Positions 1-7,352 of a stretch of DNA of 64,000 nucleotides are shown here, piece after piece. Source of the DNA: Beijerinckiaceae bacterium RH AL1 (GTDB lineage: Bacteria; Pseudomonadota; Alphaproteobacteria; Rhizobiales; Beijerinckiaceae); NCBI GenBank assembly GCA_901457705.2, contig LR590083.2:978501-1042500 (forward strand). Direction: 5' to 3'. Both the position numbers and the translations under genes were made by a program. Within the stretch, counting starts at the first letter, position 1. Every line of letters begins with the position of its first letter. The notes beneath the pieces were generated by a model. It was given only the letters and a program-made list of their open reading frames with translations, was not told the DNA's origin and ran no database searches.

Positions 1-2
1 CC

Positions 3-71
3 ATCAGTGCATTGCTGGTGTGCAAGCTCGTCGGCGTCGCTCGCGCTGAGCTGGAGACGCTGAGCGCTTAA
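3..71 (+). CDS. possible 3' end of a gene entering from the left edge
   Basis: A frame is open from the window edge for 22 codons and stops at TAA 69–71. The tail is too short to recognise. It lies 91 bp upstream of the hydrolase gene on the same strand. This may be chance; the gene, if real, lies mostly outside the window. Confidence 0.22.
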   Translation: MSALLVCKLVGVARAELETLSA

Positions 72-162
72 ATGTTTGTTGCCTGCGCTGCGCGGCAATC
101 TGGGTGCGGCCTTGGCTTAAGACCGAGAGCCCGCTATCGGGGTTTTGTAAAGGACGGTTGGG

Positions 163-1038
163 ATGAACGATCGCGTGCAGCACCTGACGGTCGAAGCCAA
201 CGACTGCGCTTTTCACGTGGCGCGCGCCGGCGAGGGACCGCCGCTTTTGCTGCTGCATGGCTGGCCGGAGTTCTGGCTGACCTGGGCGCCGGTGATTAGC
301 CGGCTCGCGGATCGCTACACGCTGATCGCGCCCGACTTGCGCGGCTTCGGCGACAGCGCAAAGCCCACTGGTGATTTTGGTCCGAACGATCATGCAGCGG
401 ACATGATCGCCCTCCTGGATGCGCTCGGCCTCGAACGCGCAGGCGTGGTCGGCCACGATGTGGGCGGCGCGGTGATGCAGCCCCTGGCGCGCCGCGCGCC
501 GGACCGCGTGGCCGGGCTGTTCTTCTTCGACTTCGTCTATCCCGGCATCGGCCCGCGAATGGCGGCGCCCGATCGTTTGAACGAGATCTGGTACCAGTCC
601 TTCCACCAGATGCCGATGGCAGCCAAACTCGTGGGCGCCACGCGCGAGAGCTGCAGAAGCTATATCGGTCACTTCCTTCGGCACTGGGCTTATCGCAAGG
701 ACGCCTTCGACGATGTGCTCGAGCGCTTCGTCGACAACTTCCTCAAGCCCGGCAACATAGATGGCGGGTTCGCGCACTACCGCGCCTCGCATGCCGGACG
801 CATCGCCATGATGAAGGGCGAGACACCGCCGCTCCCGCCGATCAGCGTGCCGACCTGCGTCCGGTGGGCGGAGCACGACCCCCTGTTTCCCTACGCCTGG
901 ACCGACCGGCTGGGCGAGTCCTTCGCCGATCTCGATCTTGCGCCCTTCCCGGGCGTGGGACACTTCCCGCACCGCGAAGCCCCGGACCAAGCCGCCGCCG
1001 AAATCGACCGCTTCTTCAGCCACCTAGGCTGGCGGTGA
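163..1038 (+). CDS. alpha/beta hydrolase, epoxide-hydrolase type
   Basis: A 291-residue alpha/beta-hydrolase. The oxyanion-hole motif HGWP is at residues 32–35. The nucleophile elbow GHDVGG has aspartate (about D99) instead of serine, which in this superfamily marks epoxide hydrolases and dehalogenases acting through an ester intermediate. An acidic residue in the EHDP stretch (about residue 240) and the late histidine in GVGHFPH would complete the triad. There is no signal peptide, so it should be cytoplasmic. An AAGGA ribosome site lies about 10 bases before the ATG. It is the only plus-strand gene in the left 15 kb and is not obviously linked to the T6SS genes. Substrate is unknown; fluoroacetate or haloalkane dehalogenase-like activity is an alternative. 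Confidence 0.85.
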   Translation: MNDRVQHLTVEANDCAFHVARAGEGPPLLLLHGWPEFWLTWAPVISRLADRYTLIAPDLRGFGDSAKPTGDFGPNDHAADMIALLDALGLERAGVVGHDVGGAVMQPLARRAPDRVAGLFFFDFVYPGIGPRMAAPDRLNEIWYQSFHQMPMAAKLVGATRESCRSYIGHFLRHWAYRKDAFDDVLERFVDNFLKPGNIDGGFAHYRASHAGRIAMMKGETPPLPPISVPTCVRWAEHDPLFPYAWTDRLGESFADLDLAPFPGVGHFPHREAPDQAAAEIDRFFSHLGWR

Positions 1039-1068
1039 CCGCGCGAGACCAAGGTGGCAGTCCTTCCG

Positions 1069-1122
1069 CTTGCCGGCCGAAGAGAGCACGCCGATCGCAC
1101 CTCCCGAAATCGCCGACCTCAG
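1069..1122 (-). pseudogene. possible short vgrG remnant
   Basis: Between the hydrolase and the Tdi1-like gene the minus strand encodes a short stretch containing GGAIGVLSSAG. The same residues occur in the middle of both the intact and the truncated VgrG of this window. The DNA is similar but not identical to about 3110–3160. The rest of the 1039–1213 gap shows no gene. It looks like debris from a further tip-protein copy, although a stretch this short could be coincidence. Confidence 0.3.
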
Positions 1123-1213
1123 CCCCTCGTCCAGCAGCGGATAGCCGTAGGCCCGCGGGATCAGCGAAGATTCGCCCAACGCGACCGCTGTGCCCAGCAA
1201 GGAGAGCGAATCC

Positions 1214-1882
1214 TCACCCCTTTTGCCCGACGAAGCGAATGAATCGCGACTCTCCAAACGGCTCCATCTCGATGAGTTTCAGGGGTCCTAACTGTGCAAG
1301 AAACATCAGATGTTCCGCCGCCTTCACACGCCGCATGCTTGCTGCCACCGGCGATCCGCCAAGCTGAAACGCGGGCACGAAGCCAAACAGCTCGTCCTCG
1401 CCGGGACGGCCATGGCGTTTGCATGCTTCGTCGAATAGCTCAGTGTCGAACATCCTGAATTGGTACAGGTAGGCGCCGATGAGTTCCTCCTCCGACCATC
1501 GCTGACCGGTGTCCTTGTCGATATCTGCGGAGGGATGCGAAACCGTCACCAAGGACTGGTCCATCGTGACGATAATCTTTCGGCCATCTCGATGCCATAA
1601 CAAGAGGAAGTTGCTGTCGCCCGTGTAGCCGACGGCTGCGAGATCGGCGGCGTGAAGCTCGGGGTCGTCCTTGAACAAGACAGCGACCACTGGGTCGAGC
1701 GTGCGCGGATCGCAGATGACGAAATACCGATTCTTGTATGAGCCGAAACCATGCCTCCGCCAAAAGCTCAGAAGTGCGTCCGGGACCCGCCCCCGAAGAA
1801 GCTCGTCATCCGGTGCCAGACGACGCGCGTCGGAAGGCTCGCCCAGCTCTTCGACAAGGTCATCGAGCGTAGTCAACCGCAT
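1214..1882 (-). CDS. orphan T6SS immunity protein, Tdi1-like (GAD-like + DUF1851)
   Basis: A 222-residue soluble protein. The first ~110 residues resemble the GAD-like domain (LDDLVEELGEP, then SFWRRHGFGSY). The second half resembles the DUF1851 domain of Agrobacterium Tdi1, the antidote of the T6SS DNase Tde1. The ATG at 1882 was chosen because GAGGAGG lies just upstream; an in-frame extension to 1939 has no such site. In Agrobacterium the order vgrG–DUF2169–tde–tdi is known. Here the gene follows a broken DUF2169 and a truncated vgrG with no toxin between, so it appears to be an orphan antidote left after effector loss or kept as defence against kin. Family assignment is from motif memory and was not searched. 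Confidence 0.72.
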   Translation of the reverse strand: MRLTTLDDLVEELGEPSDARRLAPDDELLRGRVPDALLSFWRRHGFGSYKNRYFVICDPRTLDPVVAVLFKDDPELHAADLAAVGYTGDSNFLLLWHRDGRKIIVTMDQSLVTVSHPSADIDKDTGQRWSEEELIGAYLYQFRMFDTELFDEACKRHGRPGEDELFGFVPAFQLGGSPVAASMRRVKAAEHLMFLAQLGPLKLIEMEPFGESRFIRFVGQKG

Positions 1883-1905
1883 GGGACCTCCTCGCCGACA
1901 CGTCG

Positions 1906-2633
1906 TCAGACTGCTCCTAACGTAATATTCATCGGGCATTTGTTTTCACACATCTCCTTACCATAGCTTTTCATCTTGCCCCCGCGCTCGCGCCAGGACC
2001 AGAATGGCGGAACCGGCCCACAGCTTTGCGGCTGAGGTGCGATGAAGGGATCGGAGACCGGCTCGCGGACGCTGTCGATCTGCGGCGCGCGCAACGGCTT
2101 CCCCGGTGGCGTCCAATCGGCGTGCAGTAGCCCGGGACCGATCGGGTTGCGCTGGTCGAGCCCTCCGTCCGGATCGCCCGCGAAACGCCCACCCGAGGCG
2201 AGCCGATAGTCGAGGGCAACACCTTTCACTGGCTCGGCGGCCCCAAGCTTCCAGGTCGGCTTCAGTCGGCGCAACGTCGGTTCCCACTGGCGGGGACCGT
2301 GCACGCGTAACGCCACTCGACGGGCGCCGATGGCGATCGCGACCTCCCAGCTTTCCGCGGGCAGGCGATGGGGCGCATGCGCCGTTCCCAGCACCGTGAC
2401 GTCGGCGGCGGGCTTGTAGGCGATAAGATCGCCCACCGGACCAACGGCGTTCGCAATGGATCGCCCTCATAGACGTCGGCCAGCGCGATCTCCTGCCGAT
2501 TGGCGAGTCGCAACATGCCATCCACCGCGAACTGATAGGTGCCACGTGCGCAGATCACCGCCATACGCATGCCATCGCGGTGGAGGTCACCAAAACCCTG
2601 CGCCGCGAAGGGCGTGTCGTTGCGGATCAGCAT
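1906..2633 (-). pseudogene. broken DUF2169 effector-adaptor gene
   Basis: This is a second copy of the DUF2169 gene at 6258–7343. The N-terminal part (from 2633) matches it up to the TPLVR stretch, then the frame changes near 2437 by a one-base deletion relative to the intact copy, and the match continues to PPFW/WRE around 1978. After that the homology stops and the frame runs into unrelated sequence to a stop at 1906. About 100 C-terminal residues present in the intact copy are gone. DUF2169 proteins (Atu3641 type) act as chaperone/adaptors loading PAAR effectors on VgrG, so this copy should be non-functional. It sits directly downstream of a truncated vgrG. Confidence 0.8.
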
Positions 2634-2642
2634 GGTGCGGCC

Positions 2643-3903
2643 TCAACTCAAGGGATTGAGGTCGATGACCTTGCCGAAGTGGGTCACCTGGTCGGAGAAC
2701 GTCGTGGTGAACTTGCTGCCCGTAATCGAGACGTTCCCCTGATTGTCCATCGTCAGCGTCGCGGCGCCGCCGACGATGATCTGGAAGGTCTCGCCGACGT
2801 TGAGCTGCATCTGCTGGCCGACGTTGACGATCATTTGCTGGCCAACGGTGTGGTGTGCTGCCTGGCCGATCGTCTCCATCTTGGTCTGGCCGATGTTGAC
2901 GGACTGGCTCATGCCGACCTGCATGGCATGCGCGATGCCGATCGAATCGGTACGGGTGTTGGCGACCGAGACGTTGAGCATGCCGGGCAGCGAGAAGAGC
3001 GAGCCGACGGCGGCGCCGAGCGAGGCGCCCGAGGCGGCCAGCGCCGTGCCGGCATCGGCGAGCGGGCTCGAGGGCGAGACCACGCCGGATTGCGCGGACT
3101 GGCCGGCCGACGAGAGCACGCCGATGGCGCCGCCGGCGATCGCCGGCACCATGCTCGTCGCCGACGACATCAGGCCGCCAAGGCCGCCGGCGAGGCTGCC
3201 GAGCCCGCCCAGCCCGCCCAAGCCGCTTGGGGCGCCGGACAGCGCGCTCGTCGCGCCGCCCGCGACGCTCGAGGCCGCGCCGGCCGCGCCGGACAGCGCC
3301 CCGATCGCGCCCGACAACCCGCCGCTGACGCCGCTCGCCGCATCGGCGCCCGCGCCGCCGGCCACCGACAGCGCCTGGCCGAGCATGCCGACGTGATGCC
3401 CATCATCCCCATCAGCGGCGCCATCATCGCCGCCGCGCCGGCGCCGGTGCCGCCGACGCTGATGTTCATCGAGCCGCCGACCTCGGTCGTCGCGTTACTC
3501 CCGATGGTCGTCGACTGGTTCTGGCCGATCGAGCTCGACTCGTTGGCCGCGATGCTCGTCGTCGCGTTGTTGGTGACGTTGGTCGTCTGGTCCTTCGAGG
3601 CGTTGAAGAACTGGTTCTCGCCGCCCGTCGCGTCCTCGAAGGTCATCTCGTTGTTGCCGGAGGATTTGTACGACTTCGAACGGAACACAATGCGCGTCTT
3701 GTTGTCGGGCAGGGTGTAGGGCACGGGGTTCGTCGGGTCCGGCAGCACGGCGGTGATGAAGGGCCGGTCGGGGTCGCCCTCCTGGTAGGAGACGACGGCC
3801 TCCATGCCGATGCGCGGGATCACCTGGTGGCCCCAGGTGGTGCCGGCCAGGGCTGGCCGACGCGGATCCACGGCGTGTCGGAGCCGTCCTTCTGCGCCTC
3901 GGC
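2643..3903 (-). pseudogene. 5'-truncated, frameshifted vgrG copy
   Basis: This copy corresponds to the C-terminal half of the intact VgrG at 7353–9866 and is nearly identical to it at DNA level. It begins abruptly at about 3903, so the N-terminal gp27/gp44-like domains are missing. Two single-base losses relative to the intact copy shift the frame, near 3848 (before the GTTWGHQVIPR stretch) and near 3390. There is also an extra in-frame 9-bp unit encoding LGG in the Gly/Ala-rich part. It ends 9 bp before the broken DUF2169 gene, reproducing the spacing of the intact pair. Truncation makes it a real pseudogene even if the frameshifts were sequencing errors. Confidence 0.88.
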
Positions 3904-3949
3904 GGCGCGTTACTCTGCGTGCAGCAAACCGCCTATGTGGGAGGTGGCT

Positions 3950-4924
3950 TCATCGGATCGGGGGATGGCCGGGAAAGTCGATTCGCTCCCATGTATTTCC
4001 GTCGAAACGGACGATGTCCTTCAAGCTCATCGCCCACAAGACGCCGTGCGAGCTGTCGACGAAGTGCGGATTCCTGATCTCTGGCTGCAGCCCGGTGACA
4101 ACACGCGCAAGCCGATTGTTATAATATTTCATCAACCCTCCCGGATTACCTGCGCTCGCCACAAGGTAGAGCACGCCCTCGAGCATCGTCATACGCTGAA
4201 ACAAGCCGGTGCCACGTCCCACACCCGGACAGACATGGAAACCCGTTTTGTGATTTCCTTTCAAAAGAGTGGCATCCCCACCGCAAATCCAAATAACGTC
4301 GTCTCTTTCGACGTGTATATCGATCAAAGTCGAGTTGACAGGGCAATCGAGCTTCGTGACAGTTTTGCCATTCCAGAAATAAATAGAACCGCGCTGACCG
4401 ACGGCATAAATCTCGTTCTCGTTGGGACCGTTGATGCGCGGCATGATCCGATAGTCGGATCGGGGTACGCTGGGCGGCTGCCTAAGGTCCGGCGCGAGGC
4501 ATTGCCATGCGCCCCTCATCTCACGCTTGTAGAACTGGCGCCCGTCCCCGCAGGCAAATAGGGTGTCACCGACGGCCTGTATGTCCTGCATGCGACCAAA
4601 GCGTCGCGAATCGGCTGCCTGCAGCCCTGTTTCGGGAATATGCTCGAAGACGTCTTTGTCCAGCACGTAGATGACGTCACCCTCGGCTGAAATCATGATG
4701 TATTTATCGTCAGGCGCAAATTCGCTTTTGCCGCGTGTAATTCCCTGCACGCAAACGTCATAGGAAAAATTATACCATTTCTGATCATCCGGATTCTGAT
4801 GAAAATACCACCAAAATCTCGTAAACGGAGCAAAGGTGTCATGCTCCTGCGGAGACGAAGCGATCCCCAACGCCCCGCTTGCCTTCGCGCGAGTGAGATC
4901 ATATTGCGTAAACGGCGGCTGCAT
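3950..4924 (-). CDS. candidate immunity protein, beta-propeller-like
   Basis: A 324-residue soluble protein with no signal peptide or membrane segment. It contains repeated short strands of the type GDTLFACGDGRQFY, NEIYAVGQRGSIYFWNG and VIWICGGDAT, spaced about 40–50 residues apart, which suggests a beta-propeller. No named family was recognised. Its ATG lies 9 bp after the toxin's stop, and the ribosome site AAGGAA overlaps that TAA stop, so translation is probably coupled. Position directly after a PAAR toxin is where immunity genes sit in T6SS modules. Codon use is less GC-rich than the chromosomal genes, typical of immunity genes. Function is inferred from context only. Confidence 0.6.
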   Translation of the reverse strand: MQPPFTQYDLTRAKASGALGIASSPQEHDTFAPFTRFWWYFHQNPDDQKWYNFSYDVCVQGITRGKSEFAPDDKYIMISAEGDVIYVLDKDVFEHIPETGLQAADSRRFGRMQDIQAVGDTLFACGDGRQFYKREMRGAWQCLAPDLRQPPSVPRSDYRIMPRINGPNENEIYAVGQRGSIYFWNGKTVTKLDCPVNSTLIDIHVERDDVIWICGGDATLLKGNHKTGFHVCPGVGRGTGLFQRMTMLEGVLYLVASAGNPGGLMKYYNNRLARVVTGLQPEIRNPHFVDSSHGVLWAMSLKDIVRFDGNTWERIDFPGHPPIR

Positions 4925-4933
4925 CTGGTTCCT

Positions 4934-6261
4934 TTACATCGACGGCGGTTTGATGTTTACATTCCCCGACGCGGGACTGTCCGGTCCTATAGGGTTGTTT
5001 GTACCTCGCACGTTCGTATTTGGATCAAAATCGCCAAAGGCGTCGTAGGTCTTGGTGAGAATTTCGCCAGCGCACTCGGGTCGCGCTACCAAAGCAGCCG
5101 AAACCGAAATGTCGACGGCGTCGCCAAGCGGGATGACGCCTCCATTAGTAGCGGCCTGCTCCTGGATCTGGGCACCGCCACCATGTGCAATCTGATGAGG
5201 CGTTCCTTGAGTCTTGGCGTTGCCGATGAGGCATATAGCCGGTCCGTCCTGGAAGGAAGTCAGCGCTCTGCCCTTGTTGTCGTACAAGCGGCTTCCTTGC
5301 ATTCGCTGCAGTCTGTTGCCTGGTCCGAGAAGGTAATCCGGCACGATGTGATGCGCCTGCGAGCCTTCGCATTCTGTTGGGCATTTCGTCTTTTGAACCG
5401 AGTAAGGCGCAATAGTGCAAGGGCATTTTCTTTGTTGCTCTGCCGTCGTTCGTACAACATATTGGGTAATAGGAACTGCGGGGGCTTGTTCTTTTTTTTC
5501 TTCAGACCAAGATTGTAAAGTGGCCGCTGCATGTATTCGCCAAATGTTTCGCCCTGCTCAGGCGCGAGTCCTTGGATGCCTTTTACCAGAGCGCCGGTCG
5601 CGTTTTGCAATTGTTGATATTGCTGAGGTCCTGGCAATGGCCCCACGGGTGTCTCCATTGGGATCGCCACCTGTGCCACTTGTGCTCCGTTGGCAAGCGC
5701 CTGTTGGTCTTCCTCTCTGCTCGGGATCGGCGACAGCTTTGCATCTATATTCTGCAGCTTCGGCGCGTCATACTTCCCCATATCCTCCGAGTTGTTCAGG
5801 CACCCCCACGTATTCTTGTGGTTCATCCACCACTTGTCGAGGTAGCGGACCATCGGCTTGCCTTCGGCGCGCACCGTCGGCGAGGCGGAGAGCGGCGTGC
5901 ATTCGGCGAGGTTGGTGCCGGACTTGACGCCGCCGCCGGTGCCGGGTTCGTCGCCGTAGCATTGGTTGACGATCGAGCCGAGCACGTGCGAGCGGCAGTC
6001 CGTCTGGCGCACAGTGTTTGCCAAGTTGCTCGCCGAGGATTGCCAGGCCCAGATGCGGTAGGGCACGGGCGAGTCCGTGCTCTTGCACCAGTCGTGGGGG
6101 ACCGAGATGATCTTTCCCTTCTGTGGGATGTCGCGCGAGCCTTCCCTCGGCACGTCGCCGGACGGACACGGGGCTGGCACCGACGAGGGAACAGCCGTCG
6201 AGCCGCCAATGCCGGCGCTGTGTGCCTGCGCGTCGACCTCGCTGCCCTTGGGGATGCTCAC
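4934..6261 (-). CDS. PAAR-like (DUF4150) T6SS effector with AHH-type nuclease tail, frame change in A8
   Basis: Starts at GTG 6261, overlapping the DUF2169 stop by GTGA. The first ~130 residues are a DUF4150/PAAR-like domain that would cap the VgrG spike (GDEPGT, GVKSGT and EGKPMVRYLDKWWMNHKNT). A linker follows to LYNLGLKKKK. There the initial frame enters a short spurious tail to 5260, while the protein-like sequence continues in the -1 frame to a stop at 4934. That frame carries PAVPITQYVV, a CPTEC motif and AHHIVPDYLL, typical of HNH/Endo VII (AHH) nucleases, then GTPHQIAHGG. The switch is at eight A residues followed by G, read AAA AAA AAG, a classic slippery site. Either -1 ribosomal slippage joins the parts, or one A was lost. 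The predicted target is nucleic acid. Confidence 0.78.
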
Positions 6262-7343
6262 GTAGCGACCTCTTCAAGCGCGAGCCCATACTCGCCCTGG
6301 GTCGGCAGCCCGGCCGTCGCCTCAAGGCTTGCCCAAACGAGGCTGGCGCCGTGGTAGGCCGGGCATTGCGTCACCCAGCCGCGCCAGGTGAGATCGGCGC
6401 GCCAGGGGCCTTCCGGGGCGCGCAGGTCGAGGTGCAGCCCGTCGAGCGTCAGCCGCGCGTCGACCTCGCGGCCGTCGAGCCACTGGTGGTGCGCGACGAT
6501 GGCGACGTCGGGCAGCGCGAAGGCGAGCGAGCCGCCGCCGGGGACCAGGCCGTCGAGCCGGACGATCTCGTCGCCGACGAGCCGCGGCAGGATCAGGTTG
6601 GGATGCGCCGTCTGAAAGAAGCGGTACGACAGGTCGACCGGCATCTGCGGGCAGCGGTCGCGCGCCCAAGCCTCGTCGCGCGTGCCGAGGTGGCTTTCGC
6701 GCCACTGCCAGAACGGCGGGATTGGACCGAACCCTTGCGGCCGTGGCGTGTCGAAGGGATCGTCGACCGGCGCCTGCGCCGCATCGATCTGCGGCGCGCG
6801 CAGAGGCGTGCCGAACCGGCTCCAGTCGGCATGGAGGATGCCGGGGCCGAGCGGGTTGCGCCGGTCGACCGCGCCATCCGGCTCGCCGACAAACCGACCG
6901 CCCGCTGCGAGCCGATAGTCGAGCGGGACGCTGGTCACCGGCTCGGGGGAGCCGAGCTTCCACGTCGGCTTCAGGAACTTCAGCGTCGGCTCCCAACGGC
7001 GCGGACCGTGCACGCGCAGCCGGGTCCTATGCGCCCCGACCGCAACGCCGACCTCCCAGCTCTCCATCGCCCGGCCGCCGGGCGCGTAGGCGGTGCCGAG
7101 CACGGTCACGTCGGCGGCCGGCTTGTAGGGGATGAGATCGCCGACGCGGACGAGCGGCGTGCGATGGGGATCGCCCTCGTAGATGTCGTTCATCGCGACC
7201 TCCTGCGCGTTGGCGAGCTGAAGGGCGCCGTCGGACGAGATGATGTAGCTGCCGCGCACCGCGGTGACGGCCATGAGCATGCCGTCGCGGTGCTGGTCGC
7301 CGAAGCCGATCGCCGCAAAGGGGGTGTCGTTGCCAAGAAGCAT
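6258..7343 (-). CDS. DUF2169 T6SS effector adaptor/chaperone
   Basis: A 361-residue protein of the DUF2169 family. It opens with NDTPFAAIGFGDQHRDG and carries conserved VRGSY, EGDPHRTPLVRVGDLIPYKP and WEPTLKFLKPTWKLG segments. In Agrobacterium the family member Atu3641 lies between vgrG2 and tde2 and is needed to load the effector on the spike. The same order is present here: vgrG ends 9 bp upstream and the PAAR effector starts inside its stop codon. The likely role is cytoplasmic loading of the DUF4150 toxin onto VgrG. A broken paralogue is at 1906–2633. It appears intact over the family's usual length. Confidence 0.85.
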   Translation of the reverse strand: MLLGNDTPFAAIGFGDQHRDGMLMAVTAVRGSYIISSDGALQLANAQEVAMNDIYEGDPHRTPLVRVGDLIPYKPAADVTVLGTAYAPGGRAMESWEVGVAVGAHRTRLRVHGPRRWEPTLKFLKPTWKLGSPEPVTSVPLDYRLAAGGRFVGEPDGAVDRRNPLGPGILHADWSRFGTPLRAPQIDAAQAPVDDPFDTPRPQGFGPIPPFWQWRESHLGTRDEAWARDRCPQMPVDLSYRFFQTAHPNLILPRLVGDEIVRLDGLVPGGGSLAFALPDVAIVAHHQWLDGREVDARLTLDGLHLDLRAPEGPWRADLTWRGWVTQCPAYHGASLVWASLEATAGLPTQGEYGLALEEVAT

Positions 7344-7352
7344 CGGCGCGCG

